Below are positions 46,907 to 58,104 of a stretch of DNA of 64,000 bases, piece by piece. The notes beneath the pieces are model-generated. The model saw nothing but the letters and a program-made list of their open reading frames with translations. It ran no database searches and had not been told where the DNA came from. The stretch comes from Pectobacterium sp. PL152 (lineage in GTDB: Bacteria; Pseudomonadota; Gammaproteobacteria; Enterobacterales; Enterobacteriaceae): positions 1,550,001 to 1,614,000 of the forward strand of contig CP091064.1 of NCBI GenBank assembly GCA_021907015.1, read 5' to 3'. Within the stretch, counting starts at the first letter, position 1; each line of letters opens with the position of its first letter. Both the position numbers and the translations under genes were made by a program.

Positions 46907-46975
46907 TTACAGCAGGGATAAAGAGATAATAAAAGGGAGTAAACCCAAAGAGGTACTCCCTTCCCACATCCTCAC
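46907..46975 (-). CDS. Possible 22-residue leader peptide or small protein
   Basis: A GTG at 46975 with AGGAG seven bases upstream (46983-46987) opens a 22-codon frame, MRMWEGSTSLGLLPFIISL followed by SLL, with a hydrophobic C-terminal half. An internal hairpin (46935-46960) with a T-run lies within the frame and another after its stop. This arrangement recalls a leader peptide with an attenuator, or a small membrane protein. It is too short for statistical support and I do not recognise it. An ORF-independent small RNA is the alternative. Confidence 0.35.
   Translation of the reverse strand: MRMWEGSTSLGLLPFIISLSLL
46931..46960 (-). terminator. Minus-strand terminator-like hairpin inside the small ORF
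   Basis: GGGAGTA and TACTCCC form a 7-bp stem with a 12-base loop; on the minus strand TTTTATTAT follows. It would end a transcript of about 107 bases started at 47035. Confidence 0.6.
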
Positions 46976-47041
46976 CGATCTTCTCCTGATCAGGGGCTTA
47001 ATCAAGGAAAGGTAAAAATTTTGATGTAGCGATAGTTTTTA

Positions 47042-47069
47042 ATTATCAGACTATAAGAAATCAGTGCAA
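47042..47069 (-). promoter_or_regulatory. Sigma70-like promoter on the minus strand
   Basis: TTGCAC (47069-47064) and GATAAT (47047-47042) are separated by 16 bases and match the -35 and -10 consensus in 4 and 5 of 6 positions. It would transcribe toward the two hairpins and pdhR. Confidence 0.45.
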
Positions 47070-47134
47070 TCTTGCGCACTTACCACTATTCTCTGGCAAA
47101 CGGTAGGTTTTTCTTATTTTAAGAAATACGGCAC

Positions 47135-47152
47135 CGTAAAAATAAAATTACA
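47135..47152. promoter_or_regulatory. TyrR-box-like site upstream of aroP
   Basis: CGTAAAAATAAAATTACA differs from TGTAAA-N6-TTTACA at two positions. E. coli aroP is TyrR-repressed, so the assignment is plausible. It lies 75 bases before the aroP start. Confidence 0.5.
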
Positions 47153-47226
47153 TAAACGTACAGTCACTAATACGCGTGTTCGTTCACACCGTGTTTTTTA
47201 CTTGCACTGGCAGAGGGTTAAATTTG

Positions 47227-48583
47227 ATGGATAATCAACAAACGGACGGCACGCTAAAACGTGGTTTGAAAAACCGTCATATTCAGTTGATTGCCTTGGG
47301 TGGCGCGGTAGGTACTGGCCTCTTTCTTGGTATTGCGCAAACAATCAAAATGGCTGGGCCATCGGTCCTGCTAGGCTATGCGATTGGCGGGCTGATCGCG
47401 TTTCTCATTATGCGCCAGTTGGGCGAGATGGTGGTTGAAGAGCCGGTAGCCGGATCGTTCAGCCACTTTGCCTATAAATACTGGGGCGATTTCGCTGGAT
47501 TTGCATCGGGATGGAACTACTGGGTGCTGTATGTGCTGGTCGCCATGGCTGAGCTCAGCGCCGTGGGAATTTACGTCCAGTATTGGTGGCCAGACATTCC
47601 GACCTGGGTGTCCGCCGCAGTGTTCTTCCTGCTGATTAATGCCATCAATCTGGCAAACGTCAAAGTCTACGGTGAGATGGAGTTCTGGTTTGCCATCATC
47701 AAAGTCGCCGCGATTATTGGCATGATCGTCTTTGGCGGCTGGCTGCTGCTCAGCGGCACGGGCGGGCCGGAAGCCACTGTGACCAACCTGTGGGCGCAGG
47801 GCGGGTTCTTCCCGAACGGCATGCTCGGCCTGGTGATGGCGATGGCTGTTATCATGTTCTCATTTGGCGGCCTGGAACTGGTGGGGATTACCGCAGCAGA
47901 AGCGGATGACCCAGAGAAAAGCATTCCACGCGCGACCAATCAGGTGATCTACCGCATCCTGATTTTCTACATCGGCTCGCTCGCTATCCTGCTGTCACTT
48001 TACCCGTGGGGCAAGGTTGTAGAAGGCGGTAGCCCATTCGTCATGATCTTCCATGAACTGAACAGCAACGTCGTGGCGACGGTGCTGAACATCGTGGTAC
48101 TGACCGCAGCGCTGTCCGTTTACAACAGCTGTGTGTACTGCAACAGCCGCATGCTGTTCGGTCTGGCGAAACAGGGAATGGGCCGAAAGTGCTGGAAACT
48201 GTCGACGGCCGTGGCGTTCCGGTTGTCGCTATCGGTATCTCCGCGCTGGCGACAGCGCTGTGCGTGCTGATCAACTACCTCATTCCAGGTAAAGCCTTCG
48301 AGCTGTTGATGGCGCTGGTCGTGTCCGCGCTTGTGATTAACTGGGCGATGATCAGTCTGGCGCACCTGAAGTTCCGTGCGCAAAAAGACAAAGAAGGTGC
48401 GGTGACCAAGTTTAAGGCGCTGTTTTACCCGCTGGGTAACTACCTCTGCCTGCTGTTCCTGGCTGGTATACTGGTCATCATGTTCCTGACACCGGGCATT
48501 CAGATTTCCGTTCTGCTGATTCCAGTCTGGCTGGTGATTCTGGGCGTGGGTTACTTCATCAAAAGAAAAACCAGGCGAATTAA
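47227..48583 (+). CDS. aroP: Aromatic amino acid transporter AroP (two frameshifts)
   Basis: An APC-family permease with 12 membrane segments, about 452 residues after repair, close to E. coli AroP throughout (RGLKNRHIQLIALGGAVGTG, MRQLGEMVVEEPVAGSFSHF). ATG 47227 is the family start; upstream codons have no support. One base is lost in the G-run at 48174-48176 (restoring LAKQGN-PKVLETVDGRGVP) and one A in the run near 48561-48570, after which the protein should stop at 48581. Without the second repair the frame runs past the terminator and into ampE. It imports Phe, Tyr and Trp with protons. Confidence 0.93.
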
Positions 48584-48613
48584 GTCGTTACAGCGTTTAC
48601 CCCGTCCTTTTCC

Positions 48614-48640
48614 ATGGCCGACTCTGTCGGCCATTATTTT
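48614..48640. terminator. Terminator between aroP and ampE
   Basis: ATGGCCGAC and GTCGGCCAT form a 9-bp stem with a 3-base loop, followed by a T-run on the plus strand. It ends the aroP transcript and lies between convergent genes. Confidence 0.88.
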
Positions 48641-48662
48641 TCCTACCAACCCACAACAAACA

Positions 48663-49515
48663 TCACACCAACGCACCGTATATCGTCAAAATCGCGACCA
48701 CAACCACCAGCACCAGCGTCACCTTTTAGCCAGCGTCACGGCGGCTTTCGGTGTCTCTACGGGCTCAATGTGGGGTTCACGCGCGAGAGAAAATTGGGCC
48801 AACTGCGTTAACACCCAATATTGCGAGCTGCGAAAATCTCCCAGCGAGGCGAACCAGGCGGGCAGCGCCTTTTCGCCATGCCCCAGCAAAGCGTAAGCGG
48901 CACCGGCCAAACGCGCAGGAATCCAGTCAAGCCAATGCAGCAAGCTATCAACACCAGACTGCGCGCGCTCCAGCGGAGTATGGTGGCGAGCAAGCCAGGT
49001 CTGTCTGGCGCGCAAAAATGCATATCCCATCAGCGCAATCGGCCCGTATGGCCCGGCTGCGATGAACCAGAACAGCGGGGCTAAATAAAAGCGGAAATTG
49101 ATCCACAGCAGCGCGTTTTGCAGCTCTTTCAACTGCTCGCTTTCGCTCGTGCCAACGGGCAGACCGTGAATCAACGCCAGTTCTGCCGCCATTTCCCGAC
49201 TGGCATCCGCCTCACCGCGCTGCGCGGCCTGCAAATAGCGCCGATAGTGCTGACGAATTTCACCCGCGCCAACGCACATCAGGCTGATAACAATCCACAA
49301 CAGAAGAGAAATCAGGCCGAACAAAATGCCGCTGGTGAGCCATAGCAGCCCCGCCACGATGCCCATGCTGCACAATGTCAGGAACAGCGTTTGAAATAAA
49401 GACGGGGATGAAACGTGCCGGAACACGGCTTCAAGTCGATGATCGATCTGCCAGTGCTCCCCTGTTTGAACAAGCGCTCCCAGGCCAACGTAAGCAACAG
49501 TGTAAACAGCGTCAT
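48663..49515 (-). CDS. ampE: AmpE inner-membrane protein (two frameshifts)
   Basis: A membrane protein, about 284 residues after repair, the same as E. coli Amp[20 protein letters not shown] begins at 49515. One base is lost in the C-run at 49459-49462 (restores [14 protein letters not shown]) and one in the T-run at 48724-48727 (restores [19 protein letters not shown]). [19 protein letters not shown] and [15 protein letters not shown] are characteristic. AmpE is linked to beta-lactamase induction by its operon with ampD; its biochemical function is not clear. The ampD stop lies 26 bases upstream. Confidence 0.9.
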
Positions 49516-49541
49516 TAATCTAGGCTCCCTTTGTTCTCTGT

Positions 49542-50087
49542 TCAGTTTTCTTGTAGCTGACGATGATAGCCATCCCAGTCAAATGCCGGGCCGGGATCGG
49601 TTTTACGGCCCGGTGCGATGTCGCTGTGTCCGGTAATTCGCGATAAAGTGATGGGGTAAACCCGCATTAATAGGCGTGTAATCGCCACCAGAGAGTGATA
49701 TTGCTCCATGGTAAAAGGCAGCGTATCCGTCCCTTCCAACTCAATGCCAATAGAGAAATCGTTACAGCGTTCGCGACCTTCAAACACCGACACTCCGGCA
49801 TGCCAGGCACGCTGATCGAACGACACATACTGCGTAATTTGCCCGTCGCGGCGAATCAGGCAGTGTGCCGCAACGCGTAAATGAGAAATATCAGCGAAAT
49901 AGGGATGCGCGGTGGGATCCAACGTCGCCGTAAATAGTTGATCAATATAGGGGCCGCCAAACTCGCCGGGCGGCAGACTGATATTGTGGATCACCAGTAA
50001 GGAAGGCACCTCATTATTCGGACGGCCATCATAATGTGGTGAAGGCGTGTGTGTAATGTCGGATAACCAGCCATTTTCCAAAAGCAT
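49542..50087 (-). CDS. ampD: 1,6-anhydro-N-acetylmuramyl-L-alanine amidase
   Basis: A 181-residue zinc amidase. The start at 50087 (MLLENGWL) matches E. coli; a longer reading frame upstream is not conserved. Zinc ligands are His in VIHNISLPPGEFGG, His in ITGHSDIAP and Asp in KTDPGPAFDW. It cleaves peptide from anhydro-muramyl products during cell-wall recycling in the cytoplasm and thereby keeps AmpR-dependent beta-lactamase off. Confidence 0.96.
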   Translation of the reverse strand: MLLENGWLSDITHTPSPHYDGRPNNEVPSLLVIHNISLPPGEFGGPYIDQLFTATLDPTAHPYFADISHLRVAAHCLIRRDGQITQYVSFDQRAWHAGVSVFEGRERCNDFSIGIELEGTDTLPFTMEQYHSLVAITRLLMRVYPITLSRITGHSDIAPGRKTDPGPAFDWDGYHRQLQEN

Positions 50088-50341
50088 CGGCGATAACCTC
50101 GCATCGTGTCGTTTGCCGGCTGAATCAGGCGAAAAATCAATTTCAGGAGTAAAAACAACGTCAGTGTAAAAACAATTGTAGCCAAAAGTCCTTGTATCCA
50201 AGATACCATGTTTCGCGCCATCCTATCTATCCAACCGGATATCAATAGGTTTTACCATTCGTTTTGTGATGTTACCTTCGCTTTCCTGTCTGCACCCGCT
50301 CCTAACACCCTTTTCGTCAGGTGAAATCCCCAACACCATAA

Positions 50342-50357
50342 TGTGATTAAAATCACA
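50342..50357. promoter_or_regulatory. CRP site upstream of tsx
   Basis: TGTGATTAAAATCACA is a perfect CRP palindrome. An adjacent small palindrome, ATTACAAATGTAAT (50356-50369), may bind a second regulator; E. coli tsx is controlled by CRP-CytR and DeoR. The gap 50088-50524 otherwise has no gene. Confidence 0.85.
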
Positions 50358-50524
50358 TTACAAATGTAATAGCGCAATAAAAGGCAATCGTTTTCGTGCA
50401 TTGTGTCTATTTTTACTTAAAATGCATGACAAAATTATCTTCTGATTTTTTTAGATATTACCAAAACTTATTCCGCGCTCTTACGCACGACGTAAATAAC
50501 ATGTCTAACACAATGGTACTTAAC

Positions 50525-51385
50525 ATGAAGAAAACTTTCGCAGCAGGCGCTTTGCTCGCACTGTCATGCTCAATGCCTGTTCTTGCCGACAGCAATAAAG
50601 CCGAATACCTCTCCGACTGGTGGCATCAGAGCATTAACGTCGTCGGCAGCGCCCACACACGTTTTGGACCGCAACTGAACAGTACGACCTATCTGGAATA
50701 CGAAGCGTTTGCGCGTAAAGACTGGTTCGATTTCTACGGCTACGCCGATGCGCCGAAGTTCTTTGGTGGCGATCCCGCTAGCCGCGGTATTTGGGACAAA
50801 GGCTCTCCGCTGTTTGTCGAGATCGAACCACGCTTCTCCATTGATAAACTGACAGGAGCTGACCTGAGCTTTGGTCCGTTTAAAGAGTGGTACATCGCCA
50901 ATAACGTTATTTACGATCAGGGTCGCAACAGCGGTTCACGCCAGAGCACCTGGTACATGGGCTTAGGCACCGATATTGATACCGGCACCGACCTGTCTCT
51001 GTCAGTGAACGGCTATGCCAAATACCAATGGCAAAACTACGGCGCCGCTAATGAAAACGAGTGGGACGGCTACCGCGTAAAAGTGAAATACTCTTACCCA
51101 CTGGGATCAATGCTGGGCGGCAACGTCTCGTATATCAGCTTCACCAATTTCGATTTTGGCTCAGAGCTGCGTGATAAATCGAATGCAAGCCGCACCAACA
51201 ATTCCATTGCCTCCAGCCATATTCTGGCGCTGGGATACGACCACTGGCACTACTCTTTCGTCGCACGTTATTTCCATAACGGCGGTCAATGGGCTGATGG
51301 CGCAGAACTCAATTTCGGCAAAGGCCCGTTTGAAGTGAAATCTACTGGCTGGGGATACTATCTGGTCGTCGGTTATAACTTCTAA
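50525..51385 (+). CDS. tsx: Nucleoside-specific outer-membrane channel Tsx
   Basis: A 286-residue outer-membrane barrel with a signal peptide ([21 protein letters not shown]). It matches Tsx in [60 protein letters not shown] and the terminal VVGYNF. There is no strong ribosome-binding site before the ATG at 50525; an in-frame ATG at 50501 is possible but would extend the signal peptide. It admits nucleosides. In E. coli tsx lies elsewhere; here it sits between ampD and nadC. Confidence 0.95.
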   Translation: MKKTFAAGALLALSCSMPVLADSNKAEYLSDWWHQSINVVGSAHTRFGPQLNSTTYLEYEAFARKDWFDFYGYADAPKFFGGDPASRGIWDKGSPLFVEIEPRFSIDKLTGADLSFGPFKEWYIANNVIYDQGRNSGSRQSTWYMGLGTDIDTGTDLSLSVNGYAKYQWQNYGAANENEWDGYRVKVKYSYPLGSMLGGNVSYISFTNFDFGSELRDKSNASRTNNSIASSHILALGYDHWHYSFVARYFHNGGQWADGAELNFGKGPFEVKSTGWGYYLVVGYNF

Positions 51386-51481
51386 AACCGCATGTCCCTT
51401 TCCGGTACCACGGATGTTCGCCGGAAGGTTAATAACAGTAACAGTTTGAATTGTAATAATTATTCATTCTGGATGTCCTGA

Positions 51482-52420
<939 letters not shown>

Positions 52421-52439
52421 GCGTTCTTTTTTCTTTCCG

Positions 52440-52463
52440 ACGAGGTGCCCTCTCGCACCTCGT
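52440..52463 (+). terminator. Hairpin after nadC
   Basis: ACGAGGTGC and GCACCTCGT form a 9-bp stem with a 6-base loop. The T-run is weak (TCTCGCTTATTT). Confidence 0.7.
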
Positions 52464-52728
52464 TCTCGCTTATTTATCTCATATTTCCCCATAACACCGT
52501 CACGATACGATCTTCCTGCCCTGCGCAAATGTTCTGCCCTGATAGCAAGAAAATTGCGCCTCTGCTCGCAAAAATTTTTCAACGCTCTGTAAATATCTAA
52601 AAACATGTCGTAGCGCTTTCCTATTTTCATTTCCCCGCTAGCCAGCCTTCACACCCTTTTCTATGCTGCCAGCCGTCCGTATGTATTTATGCGCCACCCT
52701 ATTTATGCGCCACAACAGGGAAATCAAC

Positions 52729-53174
52729 ATGACCACACAACAAGGATTCACACTGATTGAACTGATGATCGTCATTGCGATCGTCGCCATCCTCAGCGCC
52801 ATTGGCGTTCCCGCCTATCAAGGCTATCTGCAAAAAGCGGCACTGACGGACATGCTGCAAACCATGGTGTCTTATAAAACACCGGTCGATCTCTGCGGTC
52901 TGGAAAATGCCGCCTTTACCGCCTGTAGCGCAGGTAATCAGGGGATTCCGGGCAGTAAATCTTCACGCTATGTCAGCGCCGTTAGCGTCGCCCAAGGGGT
53001 GATTACGCTGACCGGACAATCCACTCTGCAAGGGCTACGCGTTATTCTGACGCCAATGTGGGATAGCGAAACCGGCGCCTCACGCTGGACGAAAACTGTG
53101 CCACAGATAACGGCGCAGAGAGCCTGCAAGCCGCTTGTCAGGACGTTTTCCGTTTCGATAATACGGCAGGTTAA
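52729..53174 (+). CDS. ppdD: Type IV prepilin PpdD (frameshift near the end)
   Basis: A prepilin, about 148 residues after repair (E. coli 146). MTTQQG/FTLIELMIVIAIV is the class III signal, cut after Gly by prepilin peptidase, with Glu5 conserved. The A-run at 53092-53095 has lost one A; with it the C-terminus reads WTKNCATDNGAESLQAAC and ends RFDNTAG at 53174, restoring the two disulfide cysteines. It is the major pilin of the type IV pilus, made with HofB and HofC. Confidence 0.93.
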
Positions 53175-53176
53175 TC

Positions 53177-54660
53177 ATGACAGACTCCTCCTCCGCCTCC
53201 GAGCATACGCTCAGCGAACTACAGACACTGTGCCGACGTTATCAGGCATTATTGCTTAGTCTTGATGAACAAACGCTGTCGGTCGCCGTCACGACATCCC
53301 CTTCGGCAGAGATGATTGCCGCGCTGCGTTTTGCCAGCAATCGCCGCATTATGGTGGAGCAATGGCCGCAGGCCAGAATGGAACAGCAGCTTAACCCCGT
53401 GAACGCCGTTGCCGAACCCGCAGAAACCTACCATGCCAGCACGTATAACAGCACGCATCACAACAGCACCGGGCAACAGGATCATGACGACGACTCCCCG
53501 TTGCACAATTTATCCATCAAACGCTGCGTCTCGCCGTTCAGCGTCGTGCCTCTGATATCCACTTTGAGCCCTTACCAGACAGCTATCGCGTGCGGCTGCG
53601 CATTGATGGCGTGCTACAGGCCATATCCGCCCCGCCTTCCGAGCTGACAAACCGTATTACCGCGCGGCTGAAAATCATGGGCAAGTTGAACATCGCCGAA
53701 CGACGGTTGCCGCAAGACGGCCAGTTCAGCCTGATGCTGGATCAACAAGCCTACTCGTTGCGCATCGCTACGCTCCCTGTGCAGCAGGGAGAAAAAGTCG
53801 TGTTGCGTATTTTGCAAACGCACCAGCAGGAACTGGTGCTAGATAAACTCGGGCTTACCGCAAGAGCATTACAGCAGGTGATTAACGTGCTGAGTGCTTC
53901 ACAGGGGATGCTGTTAGTTACGGGCCCGACAGGCAGTGGAAAAACCGTCACGCTTTACAGCGCGATACGCTGGCTGAACGAATGCAGCCGCAATATCTGT
54001 AGCGTAGAGGATCCCATCGAGATCCCCTTGCCGGGCATCAACCAAACGGCAATCAATCCCAAAGCTGAACTGGGATTTGGCCGAGTCTTACGTGCGCTGC
54101 TGCGGCAGGATCCAGACGTCATCATGATCGGCGAAATACGCGATGCCGAAACCGCAGAAATTGCGGTCAAAGCCGCGCAAACCGGCCATCTGGTCATGTC
54201 CACGTTGCACACCAACTCTGCCGTCGAAACGCTGACTCGCCTCAATCATCTGGGTATCCCCGGTTATCTGTTAGCCGCAGCACTAAAACTCATCATCGCA
54301 CAACGCCTTGTGCGGCGGTTATGCCCACACTGTAAGGCGCCGGGAGAACCACTGCTTTCGCTGCCAAACGACGTATGGCAAGGGCCACTACACCATTGGC
54401 AAGCCCGCGGCTGTAGCCACTGTTTCTCTGGCTACTATGGCCGCGTCGCGCTCTATGAATTACTGCCTATCACGCCAGATTTTCAGGCAGCGCTAGCGGG
54501 CAACGCCAGCGCAGGGGAATTATCTGCGCTGTCTCGCCACTCAGGTTTCCCAACGTTGTTGGCTGCGGGTCTTGAGCTGGTCAACGACGGTCTGACCTCA
54601 CTCACTGAAGTCTATCGTGTTGTGGGCGATGAACACGCCATGAATCAGGAGGCACAATGA
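53177..54660 (+). CDS. hofB: Type IV pilus assembly ATPase HofB (frameshift)
   Basis: A GspE/PilB-type ATPase, about 494 residues when the missing G near 53500 is restored (giving VAQFIHQTLRLAVQRRASDI). Walker A is VTGPTGSGKTVTL, the Asp box follows, Walker B is DPDVIMIGEIRD, and the tetra-Cys zinc site is CPHCK with CSHC. It powers pilus extension from the cytoplasm. Its start is 2 bases after the pilin stop, and its stop overlaps hofC. Confidence 0.92.
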
Positions 54661-55862
54661 GGCTAGCGCGCTTATATCACTGGCAGGCGATTACGTCAGA
54701 GGGCGATTTTGTCGACGGAGAACTCATTAGCACACAACGCCAGCACGCCTACGCCAGCCTGATTGCCCAGGGCTACCAGCCGGTCATCGTAAAGGCTGGC
54801 CATTATCTGTCGCTCCGCTATTGGAAACGCGAGCAGCTAGGCGAATTAATCAAACAACTTGCTGCCCTGCTACACGCTGGATTGCCGCTGCTGGAAGCAT
54901 TAAAACTGATATCGGAACAACATGAGCGCCCCGGCTGGCGCTGCGTATTACGGGATGTCCGTACCCGTGTTGCTCAGGGAAATTCGTTCTCTGAGGCGTT
55001 ACAGGAATACCCGCATATCTTTCCCGTTCTGTATCGTTCCCTCATTGCTGTCGGCGAGTTGACCGGGAAGTTAGACGCGTGCTGCCTACAGTTGGCACAA
55101 CAGCAAGAAAAACAGTCCAGACTGCAACAGAAAATCATCAAAGCACTACGCTATCCCTGCTTTGTTTTGGCAATCGCAGTACTGGTCAGCATGATGATGT
55201 TGACGCTGGTTCTGCCCGAATTTGCGACGCTCTATTCCTCATTTGATACACCGTTACCGTGGTTTACTCGGCAATTGCTTTATCTGGCAGAGGTCATCAC
55301 GGGCTACGGATTAATTGGATTGCTGTCTCTTAGTAGTCTGATAGCGGGATATGTCCGTTTAAGGCAGAAAAGGCCCTTATGGAAAACCAGAGAGCAAGAA
55401 TGGCTACTGAAGCTTCCCATCGTCTCCAGCCTGTTACGCGGTAAGTCGCTGAACCAGATATTCACGATTCTGTCTATGACGCAACAGGCCGGTTTGACGC
55501 TGCCTGAAGGGCTCGATGCCGCCGCGACAATCCGTCACCCGCTTTATCAGAATGCGATTCAACAGATACAGACACAGCTGCATCAGGGCACATCGCTCTA
55601 CCATGCCACACAGCATCACACCACGCTGTTCCCTGCGCCCTGTTCGCAGTTGATTCGGGTTGGGGAAGAAACCGGAGCGCTGGATGCGATCTTTACACAG
55701 CTGGCAGAATGGCATGAAAGACGGGTACAACAGCAGGCCGACATGCTGACCCAAACGCTGGAACCGCTGCTGATGATGGTTGTTGGAGGAATGGTTGGGG
55801 CGCTGGTGGTTGGCATGTATTTGCCTATCTTCCAGTTGGGAAACGTATTGGCCGGAGCCTGA
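54657..55862 (+). CDS. hofC: Type IV pilus inner-membrane platform protein HofC
   Basis: A 401-residue GspF/PilC-type protein with two repeated GspF domains and three membrane segments (near residues 165-190, 215-235 and 370-395). LIKQLAALLHAGLPLLEALKL and GLTLPEGLDAA are the family signatures. It overlaps hofB by 4 bases (ATGA). It anchors the pilus machine in the inner membrane. Confidence 0.94.
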   Translation: MRLARLYHWQAITSEGDFVDGELISTQRQHAYASLIAQGYQPVIVKAGHYLSLRYWKREQLGELIKQLAALLHAGLPLLEALKLISEQHERPGWRCVLRDVRTRVAQGNSFSEALQEYPHIFPVLYRSLIAVGELTGKLDACCLQLAQQQEKQSRLQQKIIKALRYPCFVLAIAVLVSMMMLTLVLPEFATLYSSFDTPLPWFTRQLLYLAEVITGYGLIGLLSLSSLIAGYVRLRQKRPLWKTREQEWLLKLPIVSSLLRGKSLNQIFTILSMTQQAGLTLPEGLDAAATIRHPLYQNAIQQIQTQLHQGTSLYHATQHHTTLFPAPCSQLIRVGEETGALDAIFTQLAEWHERRVQQQADMLTQTLEPLLMMVVGGMVGALVVGMYLPIFQLGNVLAGA

Positions 55863-55947
55863 ACCGACCAATACAGCACCAAAAAGCGACAAGCTACACC
55901 GTACCCGCCACCGTTAGCGGCAGAAAGACGGCGCGAAACTGCAGCAG

Positions 55948-56988
55948 CTATCCGTTGAAAATACGGTTTTCCTGCTCGGCCACGCGAATAAACGTTGTAC
56001 GCTTCGTTAACTCTTTCAAACGGGATGCACCGACATAAGTACAGGCCGAACGCAGGCCACCAAGAATATCGCGGACGGTATTGTCCACCGGACCGCGCAG
56101 TGGCAGCTTCACGGTTTTTCCTTCCGCTGCCCGGTACTCCGCTACGCCGCCGACATGGCGCTCCATCGCGGACGCAGAGCTCATGCCGTAGAACAGCATC
56201 ATTTTCTCACCGTTTTCTTCGACGATGGTGCCTTCACATTCATCATGTCCTGCCAGCATGCCGCCCAACATGACAAAATCGGCTCCGCCACCAAAGGCTT
56301 TCGCTACATCGCCCGGCATAGCGCAACCGCCGTCGCTCACGATTTGCCCACCGAGACCATGTGCCGCATCGGCGCATTCAATCACCGCGGAAAGCTGAGG
56401 GTAGCCAACGCCCGTTTTAACGCGCGTCGTGCAGACAGAACCGGGGCCAATGCCAACCTTCACGATGTCCGCACCGGAGAGGATCAGTTCCTCAACCATT
56501 TCGCCGGTCACGACGTTCCCTGCACAGATAACCTTGTCTGGACAAGCCTCACGCGCTTTTTGCAGGAAGGTCACAAAGTGTTCAGAGTAACCATTTGCCA
56601 CATCGATACAGATAAATTTCAGCTCGGATGACAGCGCCAGAATCTGTTTTAACTTGATGAAGTCAGCGTCAGACGTCCCGGTCGAGACCATAACATGGCG
56701 CAGTACCGATGCCGGTACGCGTTGCACGAATTGGGACCATTGCTCGACAGAATAGTGTTTATGGACGGCCGTCAGCACATCAAAAGAGGACAGGACTTCC
56801 GCCATACTAAACGTACCCACAGTATCCATATTGGCTGCGATAATCGGTACACCGGACCAGTTGCCGCCAGCATGGAGGAAGGTGAATTGACGTTCCAGTT
56901 CAACGTCGGAACGGCTTTTCAGCGTCGAACGCTTTGGCCGGATGAGAACGTCTTTAAAGCCTAACTTTAAATCTTCTTCAATACGCAT
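55948..56988 (-). CDS. guaC: GMP reductase
   Basis: A 346-residue protein, as in E. coli (347). Start at 56988 ([18 protein letters not shown]) matches the family; longer 5' reading frame enters an ERIC element. The catalytic Cys lies in [19 protein letters not shown], and potassium/IMP-binding segments are clear. It reduces GMP to IMP with NADPH. It is convergent with hofC. Confidence 0.96.
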   Translation of the reverse strand: MRIEEDLKLGFKDVLIRPKRSTLKSRSDVELERQFTFLHAGGNWSGVPIIAANMDTVGTFSMAEVLSSFDVLTAVHKHYSVEQWSQFVQRVPASVLRHVMVSTGTSDADFIKLKQILALSSELKFICIDVANGYSEHFVTFLQKAREACPDKVICAGNVVTGEMVEELILSGADIVKVGIGPGSVCTTRVKTGVGYPQLSAVIECADAAHGLGGQIVSDGGCAMPGDVAKAFGGGADFVMLGGMLAGHDECEGTIVEENGEKMMLFYGMSSASAMERHVGGVAEYRAAEGKTVKLPLRGPVDNTVRDILGGLRSACTYVGASRLKELTKRTTFIRVAEQENRIFNG

Positions 56989-57043
56989 GAGGTTCGAGTT
57001 CCTGGTTAGTGACGGCGGAATGCTCAGTATCGTTACTGAGCGA

Positions 57044-57240
57044 TACCCTAAATAATTCGAGTTGCAGACAGGCGGCGACCGCACGAATCCCCAGGAACTT
57101 ACTCAAGTAAGTGACTGGGGTGAGTAAGGACAAATTGGTTTAGCCAATTTGAACGCCGTTTACGGCGGCCCTTCAGGGCGAGGCTCAGTGATGAGCCGAG
57201 TATTGCCAACACACATGCAGCTTGAAGTATGACGGGTATA
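57044..57240 (+). repeat. ERIC element with a long internal insertion
   Basis: Core CTTACTCAAGTAAGTGACTG and the end CAGCTTGAAGTATGACGGG are typical. About 70 extra bases lie after GGTGAGTAAGGAC, containing GGCCCTTCAGGGCGAGGC and small palindromes. It ends at TATA, 238 bases before coaE, in the gap 56989-57477, whose remaining part (57241-57477) holds only AT-rich promoter sequence. Confidence 0.85.
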
Positions 57241-57477
57241 ATCATTTCTGAAAAAATAATGCCCTTTACCAGTGACGTTATCATACGCAGTAATAATCCT
57301 GCGGCAAGACTGCGATTTTCGCTTTATTTGGGATAAAATCAGAGAAATTTACCTATCACCAAGCAAAGTGATAACGTGAAGCACACTGCGGTTTATGCCT
57401 GATTGGCTTCAGGGGAACGGGAAGGTATTTGTCCCCCTTGAAAATAGTAGCAATGTTAACTTTTCAACATGGGTGCA

Positions 57478-58104
57478 ATGACATACATCGTAGCCTTAAC
57501 AGGCGGTATCGGCAGCGGCAAAAGCACCGTGGCCGATGAATTTGCCAAATTAGGGGCCACTATCGTTGACGCGGATATCATCGCACGTCAGGTAGTCGAG
57601 CCTAGAAAGCCCGCGCTGGATGCCATCAGGCTCCGGTTTGGCGACGCTATACTCAATACCGATGGTTCATTGAACCGTACCGCACTACGCCAACGGATTT
57701 TTTCCTCGCCAGAAGAGAAACAGTGGCTGAATAATTTACTCCACCCGTTGATCCATCAGGAAACACAGGCCCAGTTTCAGGCTGCATCCGCACCGTACAT
57801 TCTATGGGTCGTCCCCCTACTGGTGGAGAACGGTTTACAACAGCGAGCACAGCGTATTCTGGTCGTTGATGTAGACAGAGACACACAGCTTGAACGCACG
57901 CTGGCCCGCGATGGCATCAGTCGGCAGCAAGCAGAAAACATACTGGCAGCACAGGCTACCTGAGAACAGCGCCTGGCTTATGCCGATGATATTATTGATA
58001 ACAGTCGATGCCCAAGCGAGCTGGCGTCACAGGTTGCGGGATTACACCGCCATTACCTTGAGCTAGCCGCCTCCGCAGCCGACAGGATGACTAAGAATGA
58101 GTGA
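57478..58104 (+). CDS. coaE: Dephospho-CoA kinase with an in-frame TGA
   Basis: The full frame encodes 208 residues (E. coli 206), with the P-loop GGIGSGKST near residue 8 and [12 protein letters not shown]. Codon 162 (57961-57963) is TGA where the family has Arg in QATREQRLA; downstream the frame continues in phase to the TGA at 58102, with [13 protein letters not shown] and [16 protein letters not shown] intact. The difference is one C-to-T change (CGA to TGA), not a length change. Dephospho-CoA kinase is essential in E. coli, so a base error or suppression is likelier than a real loss. The stop overlaps zapD by 8 bases. Confidence 0.9.

Larger units (their letters stand above)
46610..47226. 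other. Long pdhR-aroP intergenic region
   Basis: A 617-bp region between divergent genes, larger than promoters need. It holds, on the minus strand, a promoter-like pair, a 22-codon ORF and two hairpins (46868-46960), and the TyrR-like box near aroP. The part 46610-46865 shows only AT-rich sequence. Confidence 0.5.

Noticed and set aside
48584-48896. Extended C-terminus of AroP running into ampE
   Set aside because: It has no AroP similarity, crosses a strong terminator and overlaps ampE; a missing A explains it.
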